63,998 nt of DNA from positions 1 to 63,998 of the forward strand of contig VXSB01000006.1 in NCBI GenBank assembly GCA_009838175.1. The letters are read 5' to 3'. The notes beneath the pieces were generated by a model. That model was not told the DNA's origin, ran no database searches, and was given only the letters and a program-made list of their open reading frames with translations. Positions 36,517-45,567 of the stretch are shown piece by piece. A program made the position numbers and the translations under genes. How positions within the stretch are numbered: position 1 is the stretch's first letter; the number at the start of each line of letters is the position of its first letter. The DNA comes from Chloroflexota bacterium. GTDB taxonomy: Bacteria > Chloroflexota > Dehalococcoidia > Lucifugimonadales > Lucifugimonadaceae.

Positions 36517-37524
36517 ATGAAAGCTATGACTTGGCGAGGTGGGAATCAGTTCACTCTCGACGAGGTGCCCGACCCCGAAGCGTCACCCGGTCACGTAGTC
36601 GTCGAGATCGACACCACTGGCATCTGCGGGACGGACGTGCACATCACTCAGAGCCTCTTCCCTGCCATACCCGACACGATTCTCGGGCACGAAGGTGCAG
36701 GCGTGATCGTCGAGGTCGGCGAAGGCGTATCGAGCGACCGCATCGGTCAACGGGTCGTCGTGAATCACTCCGCTCACTGCTTCGAGTGCTGGAACTGCCG
36801 CAATTGGAATATTTCGCGATGCGAGGTCGCACCCGCCTCATCAAACGGCCTCTTCGCACAATACGTCGCTCTACACTCTCGCGTCGCCCTCCAGCTACCG
36901 GAAAATCTTGATATGGAGACCGCGGCCATGACCGAGCCGGCCGCCTGCTGTCTTTCCGGTGTCGAGATGCTTGACATTCCTTATCGCGCCACCGGTCTCG
37001 TTATCGGCGCAGGGATTATGGGACTCTTCACAGCAGCGTTCATGAAGACCCACGGCGTCGAAACACTCGTCGTCTCCGAGCCGGTCAAGGTGCGCCGCGA
37101 GATGGCGAAGCAGTTCGGCGCCGACATCCTCCACGATCCCAACGACGTTCCCCTCGAGGAAGTGGTTGCCGACGTAACCGATCAAGGGCGAGGCTTCAGC
37201 GTAACTGCCGAAGCGGTAGGAAAGCCGGAACTCGTCGCCGCCTGCATCGACGTCACCAAACCCCGAGGCATGGCGCTCATGATCGGCGTCAGTCCACAGG
37301 GCGCACCGTTGCCGGTGGACCTCTACGATATGCATTTCCGCGAGATCAAACTCGTCGGTGCCTTCGGGCGAGGCAACGTGTTTTACCGTGTGCCCGGCGA
37401 ACTCGAGAAACTCAATCTCGAAAACGTCATCTCTGGCCGCTTTCCGCTTGCGGAACTCCCCGACGCCATCACGGCCTCCGCCGAAGGACTCGGCGTCAAG
37501 TTCGCCATCAATCCGAACGCTTAA
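36517..37524 (+). CDS. zinc-dependent MDR alcohol/sugar dehydrogenase (copy 1)
   Basis: Medium-chain dehydrogenase, 335 residues, of the threonine/sorbitol dehydrogenase type. Catalytic zinc ligands are Cys37 (GICGTDVH) and His58-Glu59 (LGHEG). A structural zinc site is formed by Cys88, Cys91, Cys94 and Cys102 in the spacing C-x2-C-x2-C-x7-C. The NAD(P) site is 'VIGAGIMG' near 162. It is the first of three tandem near-copies. AAGGAG lies 7 bases before ATG 36517. The gene is divergent from the mannonate dehydratase, which suggests a shared regulatory gap of about 95 bases and a linked substrate. Oxidation of a sugar acid or polyol is likely. Confidence 0.9.
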   Translation: MKAMTWRGGNQFTLDEVPDPEASPGHVVVEIDTTGICGTDVHITQSLFPAIPDTILGHEGAGVIVEVGEGVSSDRIGQRVVVNHSAHCFECWNCRNWNISRCEVAPASSNGLFAQYVALHSRVALQLPENLDMETAAMTEPAACCLSGVEMLDIPYRATGLVIGAGIMGLFTAAFMKTHGVETLVVSEPVKVRREMAKQFGADILHDPNDVPLEEVVADVTDQGRGFSVTAEAVGKPELVAACIDVTKPRGMALMIGVSPQGAPLPVDLYDMHFREIKLVGAFGRGNVFYRVPGELEKLNLENVISGRFPLAELPDAITASAEGLGVKFAINPNA

Positions 37525-37548
37525 CCCCACAATCTAGGGAAATTCGAT

Positions 37549-38556
37549 ATGAAGGCGATGACCTGGCAAGGCGGAAACCGGTTCACTCATGACGACGTGC
37601 CGGATCCGGTGGCGGATCCGGGGTACGTGGTTGTCAAGATGGACACGACGGGGATCTGCGGAACGGATGTGCACGCTACGCAGGGGCTCTTCCCTTGGTA
37701 TCCGCCGCAGATAATGGGGCACGAGGGCTCCGGAGTGATCGTGGAAGTCGGCGAGGGAGTCGATAAGGAACGGATAGGTCAGCGGGTGGCAATGAACCGC
37801 AAGGCGCAATGCTACGAGTGCTGGAACTGCCGGAACTGGAACACTTTCCGCTGCGAAGTCGCACGGGAATCCGAGAACGGCATGTACGCGGAGTACGTAG
37901 GTCTCGACGCAGGTGCCGCCGTCGAGCTGCCGGAGGATCTCGATACCGAGACCGCCGTCTTGACAGAGCCGGCGTCGTGCTGTCTCTCCGGAGTCGAGCT
38001 GCTCGACATCCCTTACCGCGCAACCGGCCTGGTCATCGGTGCCGGTGTCATGGGTCTCTTCACCGCCGCTTTCTTGAAGTCCCACGGCGTAGAGACGCTG
38101 GTCGTGTCGGAGCCGGTAACGGTGCGACGCGAGATGGCGACGCAGTTCGGAGCAGACATCCTTCACGACCCGCGCGAAGTGCCGCTCTCTGAGGTCATCG
38201 CCGAAGTAACCGACGAAGGCCGCGGCTTCGATGTCACCGCCGAAGCGGTCGGTAAGCCGGAACTCGTCGCCGCCTGCGTTGACGCCACGAAGCCGCGCGG
38301 GCAGACGCTGATGATCGGTGTCAGCCCGGAGGGCTCGCCGCTCCCGGTCGATCTCTACGACATGCACTTCCGCGAGATCAAGTTGCTAAGTTCGATGGGT
38401 CGAGGGGATGTGTTCCATCGGGTGCCGGATGAACTGACGAAGCTCAATCTCGAAAACGTGATCTCGGGTCGATATCCCCTTACCGAACTACCTGACGCTA
38501 TAACCGCATCGGCAGAAGGGCTAGGTGTCAAGTTCGTAATCAAACCGAACGGTTAA
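37549..38556 (+). CDS. zinc-dependent MDR dehydrogenase (copy 2)
   Basis: Same length (335) and architecture as the first copy: Cys37, His58-Glu59, the four-Cys structural zinc lobe (residues 88-102) and 'VIGAGVMG'. Differences cluster in the N-terminal substrate side ('HATQGLFPWYPPQIM', 'NRKAQCYECW', 'VARESENGMYAEYVGL'), while the stretch from residue about 140 to 230 is almost unchanged. This suggests altered substrate range on a conserved cofactor domain. Start ATG 37549, 24 bases after copy 1. Third codon positions are more G/T-rich at the 5' and 3' ends than in copy 1. Confidence 0.9.
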   Translation: MKAMTWQGGNRFTHDDVPDPVADPGYVVVKMDTTGICGTDVHATQGLFPWYPPQIMGHEGSGVIVEVGEGVDKERIGQRVAMNRKAQCYECWNCRNWNTFRCEVARESENGMYAEYVGLDAGAAVELPEDLDTETAVLTEPASCCLSGVELLDIPYRATGLVIGAGVMGLFTAAFLKSHGVETLVVSEPVTVRREMATQFGADILHDPREVPLSEVIAEVTDEGRGFDVTAEAVGKPELVAACVDATKPRGQTLMIGVSPEGSPLPVDLYDMHFREIKLLSSMGRGDVFHRVPDELTKLNLENVISGRYPLTELPDAITASAEGLGVKFVIKPNG

Positions 38557-38583
38557 AAACCCCAACATTCAGGAAATTACGAC

Positions 38584-39591
38584 ATGAAGGCACAGACTTG
38601 GCACGGCGGTGCGCGTTTCACGTTGGACGATCTGCCGGAGCCGGAGGCTTTACCGGGCTACGTGGTGGTCAAGATCGACACAACTGGGATCTGCGGGACG
38701 GACGTGCATGTGACGCAGGGTCTATTCCCGAAAGACCCACCGCAGATTCTGGGTCACGAGAGTTCGGGCGTCATCGTCGAGGTCGGCGAAGGGGTGTCGA
38801 GGGAGCGGATCGGAGAGCGAGTGTGCGTGAACCATCCGGCGAACTGTTACGAGTGCTGGAACTGCCGCAACTGGAGCGTGTGCCGCTGCGAAAACCAGCC
38901 GCCGTTTTCTAACGGATACTTCGCTCAATACACAGCCGTCGCATCCCGATCCGCCGTCGAGATACCCGAGTCGCTCGACCTCGAGACCGCCGCACTCACC
39001 GAACCTGCGGCATGCTGCCTCTCCGGAGTCGAAATGCTCGACATCCCCTACCGCGCCACCGGTCTGGTAATCGGAGCCGGTATCATGGGTCTCTTCACCG
39101 CCGCCTTCTTGAAGTCGCACGGTGTCGAGACTCTCGTCGTGTCCGAACCCGTCAAGATCAGACGCGAGATGGCTAAACAGTTCGGAGCCGACATACTCCA
39201 TGACCCCAACGATGTGCCGCTGTCGGATGTCATCGCAGACGTTACAGATCAAGGACGCGGCTTCAGTGTCACCGCCGAAGCGGTAGGCAAACCCGAACTC
39301 GTCGCGATCTGCATCAACGCCACTAAGCCCCGCGGCCAGACCCTCATGATCGGCGTCAGCCCGGAAGGCGCGCCGTTGCCCGTCGACCTCTACGACATGC
39401 ATTTCCGTGAGATCAAACTCATCGGGGCTTTCCGTCAAGGAGACGTCACCCATCGAGTTCCCGACGAACTCGCCAAACTCAACCTCGACAACGTCATATC
39501 CGGCCGTTATCCCCTTGCCGAACTCCCTGACGCCATCACCGCATCCGCAGAAGGCCTAGGCATCAAATTCGTCATCAAACCAAACGGCTAA
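38584..39591 (+). CDS. zinc-dependent MDR dehydrogenase (copy 3)
   Basis: Third tandem copy, 335 residues, with all zinc ligands and the Rossmann motif kept. The N-terminal half shares features with copy 2 ('TQGLF', 'PPQILGHESSG') while the C-terminal half is closer to copy 1 ('KQFGADILHDPNDVPL', 'VTDQGRGFSVTAEAVGKPEL'). That pattern fits gene conversion or recombination between copies. Start ATG 38584 with AGGAAAT upstream, 27 bases after copy 2. Its stop overlaps the stop region of the convergent DUF3179 gene by four bases. Confidence 0.9.
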   Translation: MKAQTWHGGARFTLDDLPEPEALPGYVVVKIDTTGICGTDVHVTQGLFPKDPPQILGHESSGVIVEVGEGVSRERIGERVCVNHPANCYECWNCRNWSVCRCENQPPFSNGYFAQYTAVASRSAVEIPESLDLETAALTEPAACCLSGVEMLDIPYRATGLVIGAGIMGLFTAAFLKSHGVETLVVSEPVKIRREMAKQFGADILHDPNDVPLSDVIADVTDQGRGFSVTAEAVGKPELVAICINATKPRGQTLMIGVSPEGAPLPVDLYDMHFREIKLIGAFRQGDVTHRVPDELAKLNLDNVISGRYPLAELPDAITASAEGLGIKFVIKPNG

Positions 39592-41216
39592 CCGTCGTCC
39601 CCATACAACTCAGTATCGCGATGGAACGCGAACCAGCCAAACCAAAACGAGATGTTCGATGGCACAGACTTCAATACGTTCGACGAGTCTGAGGCGTTCG
39701 TTAGCTTTTCTCGCGAAACATCCCACTCCGTCCCGTTCTCGTCCACGATTCTCAGTGGGAACCCTTCCTCGGGCGCGTCCTGGGGCAAGCTGAAAGTCAA
39801 CCCTTCAGGGTTTTCGTAAATGTGCGCATCGGAAGTCGTAGCCGATGCCACAACAACCAAGTCGATGTCGTCGATACGGTCGTGCACAATCCGCTCCTCC
39901 CGCAACGCTTCGATCGGATACGCCTTGTCGACACCTTTCACTGTCACTCCTAGAATCTCCGTCTTCGGTAATAACGCCTCGTCCCGGTGCGCGATTGGGA
40001 ACATCGAATCAGGATTGGCGCGGTAGGCATAGTAGATGGAGCGTTCGTCAGACTCATTCGTGTAAGTCCATGGCGGATACGTCCCACCCTCCCGAGTCAC
40101 CACCGTAGTGTCCGGATGCTCCGCCTTCCACTCGCCCCATGTCGTCCTAGATGTTGGGAAGAACTCTAGATCGACGTCGCTGCCTACCAGCTCTCCGACA
40201 ATCGGCTCTCCAGTGAACTGATGCCAAAGCGTCCGCGTCGCTCGGTCGTACATGACCTTGTTGCTACGGAACAGAAATCCCGATGTTCCGAAGGTTGTCG
40301 GCTCCCCGTTGATGATGGCGCGATACCCGATCGCGCTGTTGCAAAGCGTTCACCAAGTGAGCGATAAAGGCTCGCCTCCCAAGATGTCGTTAGCCAGCTC
40401 GTGGGCATTGATGATCCGTAATGGATAGGCGCGATGCTCGCCGTTGATCGATACACCGATCACGCGCTCATCGTCCTCCAGATATTCGGCCAGCGGATCG
40501 TCGGCCGGAGCATGCGCCGGATTCTCGAGCGGCGGTATGCCGTCGGGAACCACGCCGCCCCATTCGAGCTCCGTCAAATCGAAATCTTCATCGGCCTTCC
40601 CGCCGAGATACGGAGTCAGAAATGCTCCGAAGCGGCCATCGATCTGGCGAAGATAGTTGATCTTCCACTCGGCATACTCGGACGGAGGCGGGTACTCGTC
40701 GCTGTGTTTGCCGATCCACTCGGACCACAGCAACCAGTTGTCGCCGATCGTTTCGCCAGTTAGGAACTGGAGCGTCTCAACAGCAGCATCAATCGCGTTT
40801 TTCGATGTCAGGTATCTGAACGATTCAATTAGAGGTCGGATCTGAGATTTGTCGTTTTCAGCGCGGATCTTTTCAAGTGTGGTGATTGTGCGGTCGTTCA
40901 ACGGACCAAAACCCGGCGATAGCTCGAAACCAGCGAAGACTAGGTACATGGCGGAGTTGGGGTTGTACGGAACCGGGGTTGAGGTCGGTCGTACAGTGGG
41001 TTCCAGTTCAGCGGCCCCAGTCGAAGCATCACTAGGTTTTGTGGCGGCAATCAACGACATCGGGTTCGTGAGTGCAGGCGTTGGAGTTGCTTCCCGTTGC
41101 ACGGTTCCGGCGTTAGTGTTGTTCGCGACCCAATACATCGCCCCAACCAATATCGCAGCGACCATCCCTAGGGCCGCGAGCAGCCCGATGGTTATCCCGA
41201 TGTGTTTCGCGTTCAT
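39588..41216 (-). CDS. DUF3179 membrane-anchored protein with in-frame UGA, candidate selenoprotein
   Basis: Read through one UGA (40350-40352) this is a single 542-residue DUF3179 protein; read normally it is two fragments (288 and 221 residues) in the same frame. Residues about 8-30 form a membrane anchor, then a Thr/Pro linker, so the domain lies outside the cytoplasm. Before the UGA comes the family stretch 'GVSINGEHRAYPLRIINAHE...SLTW'. After it comes 'TLCNSAIGYRA' and 'FGTSGFLFRSNKVMYDR', then the typical end 'FWFGWFAFHRDTELY'. In this family the position of the UGA is the first Cys of a CxxC motif, so the product would carry Sec289 in UTLC. A bacterial SECIS-like hairpin starts 13 bases later. 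No other stop or frameshift is present. ATG 41216 overlaps the kinase stop (ATGA). The family's reaction is unknown; a redox role is implied. The alternative is a nonsense mutation. Confidence 0.8.
40318..40352 (-). promoter_or_regulatory. candidate bacterial SECIS element with its UGA codon
   Basis: On the mRNA, UGA is followed by 13 bases. Next come GCGCGAU (40336-40330), the loop CGGGU (40329-40325) and AUCGCGC (40324-40318). The stem is 7 perfect pairs, five of them G-C. The loop starts 20 bases after the UGA and its second base is G. Published descriptions of bacterial SECIS elements ask for a loop 16-37 bases from the UGA with a G among its first two bases, so this fits. It should bind SelB and direct Sec insertion. 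Confidence 0.72.
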
Positions 41217-42727
41217 CTCACGAGTGCCTGACTCGCCTCAGCTATGTCTGAGTAGATACCGACACCGACAGCCCCGGCTAGAGCCGCTCCGACCGCCGCC
41301 TCTTCCCGGACCTTACCGATTGAAATCGGTCGGCCAAAAGCCTCCTCAAGGCATTGCCGAAGCGTCGCGTTTAGCCGCAACCCGTTACCAGAACCGACGA
41401 TCCGATCTCTCGTGCCGGCTCCTAATTCGACCGCGCTTCGGTAAGAGTTGGCGAGTTCTAACGCCATTGAACGGAACACCGCTAGCGCCATCGACCCCGG
41501 CGTGAAGTTGCCTGGCGTTATGCCCGCAAACTCACCACGAGCGTCCGGGTTTTCACGTGAACCTGTGAAGAGGGCGGAGGCAGTCATGGTGTCGATGGTG
41601 TCGTCGGTCAATACGGATCCTGCGAGGTCTGCAAGTCTTTCGTAAACCCTATCTTGATCTACGTCTGCGATGCCGAAGACGTTTTGTGCGGTTCTCACGA
41701 AAAAGTCTTTCAGCGTCCTAAACGTCCGTCCTCCAACCACTCCGACGCCGGCCAAGAGAAAGCCACTCGCAATATGGGGACGAAGTTCCAACCATCCGTG
41801 ATCGATAGAGCTGTCGCTTGGGTCGCGCTTGAGTACCGACAAATCATCGAGGAAGACCGTCGCTTGCCCACCCGTACCAATGTTGATTGCTACCGTGTTG
41901 CTCGCAACTTGAACAGCCCCGACAAACGCGCATTGATGATCGCCAGACGGAACAGAAACAGGGGTGCCAGCCAACATACCCGTACTCTCGCTCATCTCAT
42001 CAGTCAATCCGCCAACAATGGCGCACGAATCTACGATCTCAGGAAACAATCCGCGGCTAATGCCAAGTGCGCCGATCAATTCGTCGTTCCAGGCTCGCTT
42101 CGGAACGTTGAGGACGCCCCAACCGGCTGCATCCGTTGCATCGGTAACAGGTCGACTCGAGCCAACTAACTTGTGCGCCAAGAACTCAGGAGCAGTGATG
42201 GCGGCTTGGGCCTCCAAAGGCATCATGTCCATGTAGTCGAGCCAATATAACGTCGGCACCGTGTATCCAGTAACGATGGGGCAACCCGCGTCCTTGAACG
42301 ATGGTAATCCTTGACCACGCCGTATCGCATCACCCCTCAATGCCATCGCATCCAAGAAGTCGCCTCCAGTACCATCAACCACGTCTTTGCAACGCTGGTC
42401 TTGCCACGCGATAAACGGGCCGATCGGCGAACCCTCAGCGTCCAAAAGCTGGCAACCCTGTTGCTGCCCGGTGACTCCAATCGCGACAATCTCATCAAAA
42501 TCGAAACTGGAGCATAAATGATGCGCAGTCTGGACAACGCGCGCGACCATTGCTTCGATGTCCCATTCGGACCTGCCAATCAGGCGGTCTTGCGCCGATG
42601 TCGTCTCGGCATCGTTCGGCAACGAATGTGAGGCGACCATTTCGGCTCGGTCATCATCGACGCGAACTGCAACGACCGTGACCGAAGTTGAACCGAGATC
42701 TATGCCCAAAGCGACTCGCATGGGCAT
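41213..42727 (-). CDS. FGGY-family carbohydrate kinase
   Basis: ATP-dependent sugar kinase, 504 residues. The N-terminal phosphate motif is 'LGIDLGSTSVTVVAV' (residues 6-20) and the second sugar-side motif is 'GVTGQQQG' near 85. The C-terminal actin-like half has 'SGDHQCAFVGA' near 260, 'NIGTGGQ' near 285 and 'VGSGNGLRLN' near 445. It resembles xylulokinases and sedoheptulokinases; the substrate cannot be fixed. ATG at 42727 (or the next ATG two codons on). Its TGA overlaps the ATG of the DUF3179 selenoprotein candidate, so the two are translated together. Confidence 0.85.
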   Translation of the reverse strand: MPMRVALGIDLGSTSVTVVAVRVDDDRAEMVASHSLPNDAETTSAQDRLIGRSEWDIEAMVARVVQTAHHLCSSFDFDEIVAIGVTGQQQGCQLLDAEGSPIGPFIAWQDQRCKDVVDGTGGDFLDAMALRGDAIRRGQGLPSFKDAGCPIVTGYTVPTLYWLDYMDMMPLEAQAAITAPEFLAHKLVGSSRPVTDATDAAGWGVLNVPKRAWNDELIGALGISRGLFPEIVDSCAIVGGLTDEMSESTGMLAGTPVSVPSGDHQCAFVGAVQVASNTVAINIGTGGQATVFLDDLSVLKRDPSDSSIDHGWLELRPHIASGFLLAGVGVVGGRTFRTLKDFFVRTAQNVFGIADVDQDRVYERLADLAGSVLTDDTIDTMTASALFTGSRENPDARGEFAGITPGNFTPGSMALAVFRSMALELANSYRSAVELGAGTRDRIVGSGNGLRLNATLRQCLEEAFGRPISIGKVREEAAVGAALAGAVGVGIYSDIAEASQALVR

Positions 42728-42821
42728 AGTCTATGCGTAGTCGCCGCGAACGGTTCTGGGATTAGGCGACGCGAACCAGCCTGCGTTTGAAACTGTTACC
42801 AAAAGGGCGACAGGTGACCGT

Positions 42822-43073
42822 TTAGCCGTAGTTACAGCCGATACCCTTATATCCGATCTCGACGTCGCCCTCAGCCGTGACAAGCACTGGCGTGATCCGA
42901 TCTCCACCGGAGAGACGTTCGACTTCGCTCCAAAGATCAGGTTGCTTCGAGACGTCGATCTCCTCGTAATCGATACCCTTCTGCTGCAGATCGGACTTGA
43001 GCATATCGCAGTATCCGCAGGTCGGGTGGGTGTAGACAACCGCAAGCTCGCGCGTTGGTTCTTTGTTTGGCAT
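42822..43073 (-). CDS. glutaredoxin-like protein (mycoredoxin type)
   Basis: Small thioredoxin-fold reductase, 83 residues. The active site is CGYC (residues 19-22). The cis-Pro is in 'ITPVLVT' near 62. The length and 'Y..PTCGYCDMLKSDL' pattern fit mycoredoxin/glutaredoxin-like proteins, which reduce mixed disulfides with low-molecular-weight thiols. It lies 94 bases upstream of the kinase and DUF3179 genes on the same strand. It could supply electrons to a CxxC or UxxC protein, but the DUF3179 domain lies outside the membrane, so direct contact is doubtful. ATG at 43073. Confidence 0.88.
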   Translation of the reverse strand: MPNKEPTRELAVVYTHPTCGYCDMLKSDLQQKGIDYEEIDVSKQPDLWSEVERLSGGDRITPVLVTAEGDVEIGYKGIGCNYG

Positions 43074-43118
43074 GGTACGGATTATAAACAGGTTCTAACG
43101 CTTCATCTTATTGAGACG

Positions 43119-45470
43119 TTATCCACTTCGTCTCAGCCTCAACGCATTCAGCGAAACCGACAACGAAGAGAACGCCATTGCCGCCGCGGCCGCAACTGGG
43201 CTCAGAAAGCCGCTTTCACTGATTATGAACCGTAGATAATCCGGGGGCGGCGAATCTGCAAACACCGGATGCAGTGCTCCCGCAGCAATCGGGATCAGCA
43301 GAACGTTGTACGCGAACGCCCAAAACAGGTTTTGACGAATCACCCTAACTGTGGACCGGCTGATCGAAATCAGGCGCGGCATTGACGTTGGTTCGTTATT
43401 TACAAGCGTGACATCCGCCGCCTCAATGGCGATATCAGAACCGCTCGCCATCGCGATACCAACATCCGCAGTCGCAAGGGCTGGCCCATCATTGATCCCG
43501 TCTCCGATCATCGCCACTCTGCGGCCTTCATCGCTAAGTTCAGTTACTCGCGTCGCCTTCTCGGACGGTAACACCTGAGCATCAACGTTTTCGATCCCGA
43601 CATCCCGGGCAACAGCGTTAGCCGATTCGATCCGGTCACCAGTGATTAAATGCGTCTCAATACCCAACTCTCTCAGCGATGTAACCGCCGCCTTCGCATC
43701 GTCTCGAACGGTGTCCTGCAAACCGATCGCGCCAACCAACTGACCGTTTATAGACACCGTAACCGGCGTTTGGGCACTAGCTTCGATCAGTTCTACCGCC
43801 GAGTGAATACTAGCGTTTTCCTCCAGCAACACTGCCGACGGATTCATCACGGCCACAACCGCACCGTCAACCCGAGCGTAAACACCTTGGCCGGTGATCG
43901 ATTGAAACCCTTCCGCGTTCGGGATTTCAAGATCGCATTCCCGCGCGGCGCTTACGATGGCCGTTGCAACCGGATGCTCAGAGAAAATCTCCACCGCTGC
44001 AGCCGATCTGATGACCTCGTCATCCGACAACCCTGAACCAGCGTCGACATGAATTGCAATCACTTGCGGCTTGCCCGCTGTCATCGTACCCGTCTTGTCG
44101 AAAGCCACCGTATCCACGTTCGCCGTCCGCTCAAGCACCGTGGCGTCTTTGATCAATATGCCCTGTTCCGCCGCACGTCCGATGCCAGCGACAACCGCGG
44201 TCGGTGTTGCCAGCCCCAAAGCACAAGGGCACGCGATGACGAAAACCGTCACCGATATCAGCAACGCGTTCGGCAACGAGGGATCAGGTGCCATCACCAG
44301 CCAGAACACGAACGATGCCAAACCGGCAACGAGAACCGCAGGCACGAACCTTGCCGTAACCCGGTCAACAAAGCGCTCGATAGGCGCCCGCGTCGATTGT
44401 GCTCGCTCCACTTGGCGGATGATCTGCGAAAGCAGGGTCGCTTCACCAGTAGTGGTGACTCTAGCTTTGCAAGCAGACGCGACATTAAGCGTGCCTGCAA
44501 AAACTGTGTCGCCTCGCTTCTTCAATGCTGGCATGCTCTCGCCGGTCAGCATCGACTCATTAATCTCGGCGACGCCGTCAACCAGTCTCGCGTCGGTGGG
44601 CACGCGTTCGCCCGGCCGGATCACAACTGTTTCGCCGATCCCAATATCGTCGATCGCCACCTCCACCACGCCATCCGCTCGTTCCACGAGTGCAGTACGC
44701 GGCTGCAACTCAATCAGCATCCTAACCGCTTCGGATGCTCGCAACCTCGTCCTTCCTTCCAACCAACGCCCCAGCGAAACCAGCCCAATGATCGCGGCGG
44801 ATACCTCGAAATACGTCCCGGTGTGATGTTCCGGAGCTACGAAACTCGCGGCATCCGACCACAACGTCGCGTCGCTAAGAATCAGTTGCGAGATCGTTAC
44901 CAACGTACTGTAAGCGAACGCAACCGATGTCCCCACGACCACCAGCGTATTCATATTAGACGTCTTGTGTTTGGCTGCCACCCACGCCGAGCGATAGAAC
45001 GGGGCAGCGATCCCCACTTGAATCGGCGTCGCAATGACCAAAAACATGAGATTCAACGCGTAAGAGGGAACATCTGGTGCGAACCCCGAACGTGCCATCG
45101 TGATGCCCATCATCAACACCATCGCCCCAATGCTGACGATCGCACTGTTGCGAATCGTCAGCAGTTCCGATCTTTGCGCTTCAAACCGCGAATCCTGAGA
45201 ACGATCCGATACACCACCCTCAACATCCACCGCAGGCGGCACATCTACTCCGTATCCAGCATCATCCACCGCTGCCGAGATGGCTTCGAATATCTCTCCG
45301 CCACCCTCAAGCACACTGGCATCAGTACCCGCAAAGTTGACATTCGCCGAATTAGTGACAAGCGACACCTCTGCCGATTCAACCCCTGGGACGGAGGAAA
45401 TCGCTTCAGTAACGTGTGAAACACACGCGGCGCATGTCATTCCGCGGATGTAAATGGTCTTGGAAACCAT
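43119..45470 (-). CDS. copA: copper-type P1B ATPase
   Basis: Exports Cu+ (or Ag+) using ATP, 783 residues. One heavy-metal-associated domain with GMTCAACVSH (Cys13, Cys16) is at the N-terminus. Eight membrane helices follow. The ion-binding CPC is in 'ACPCALGLATPTAVV', the phosphorylated Asp in DKTGTMT, and the hinge in GDGINDGPALATADVGIAM. The last helices have the family Asn/Tyr and Met/Ser positions ('AYNVLLIPIAAG', 'MAFSSLSVSLNALRL'), which mark Cu+ specificity. ATG at 45470. It is divergent from the MFS exporter and 45 bases upstream of the glutaredoxin gene. Confidence 0.93.
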   Translation of the reverse strand: MVSKTIYIRGMTCAACVSHVTEAISSVPGVESAEVSLVTNSANVNFAGTDASVLEGGGEIFEAISAAVDDAGYGVDVPPAVDVEGGVSDRSQDSRFEAQRSELLTIRNSAIVSIGAMVLMMGITMARSGFAPDVPSYALNLMFLVIATPIQVGIAAPFYRSAWVAAKHKTSNMNTLVVVGTSVAFAYSTLVTISQLILSDATLWSDAASFVAPEHHTGTYFEVSAAIIGLVSLGRWLEGRTRLRASEAVRMLIELQPRTALVERADGVVEVAIDDIGIGETVVIRPGERVPTDARLVDGVAEINESMLTGESMPALKKRGDTVFAGTLNVASACKARVTTTGEATLLSQIIRQVERAQSTRAPIERFVDRVTARFVPAVLVAGLASFVFWLVMAPDPSLPNALLISVTVFVIACPCALGLATPTAVVAGIGRAAEQGILIKDATVLERTANVDTVAFDKTGTMTAGKPQVIAIHVDAGSGLSDDEVIRSAAAVEIFSEHPVATAIVSAARECDLEIPNAEGFQSITGQGVYARVDGAVVAVMNPSAVLLEENASIHSAVELIEASAQTPVTVSINGQLVGAIGLQDTVRDDAKAAVTSLRELGIETHLITGDRIESANAVARDVGIENVDAQVLPSEKATRVTELSDEGRRVAMIGDGINDGPALATADVGIAMASGSDIAIEAADVTLVNNEPTSMPRLISISRSTVRVIRQNLFWAFAYNVLLIPIAAGALHPVFADSPPPDYLRFIISESGFLSPVAAAAAMAFSSLSVSLNALRLRRSG

Positions 45471-45567
45471 CGCACGCGCCCTTTAACAGTGTTTGATCGA
45501 AGGACTGAATCCAAAAATCTCGATAGTTTAAGGTTAATCTGCCAACGCTCAGTCAAACGGAGAATTC

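Noticed and set aside
40350..40352. The TGA as a simple nonsense mutation making DUF3179 a pseudogene
   Set aside because: It is the only lesion, it falls on the family's motif Cys, the downstream half remains intact and a SECIS-like hairpin follows; a pseudogene is still possible but less likely.
44049..45419. Long open frame antisense to copA (456 residues)
   Set aside because: Low-complexity Arg/His-rich translation opposite a clear P-type ATPase; a shadow frame.
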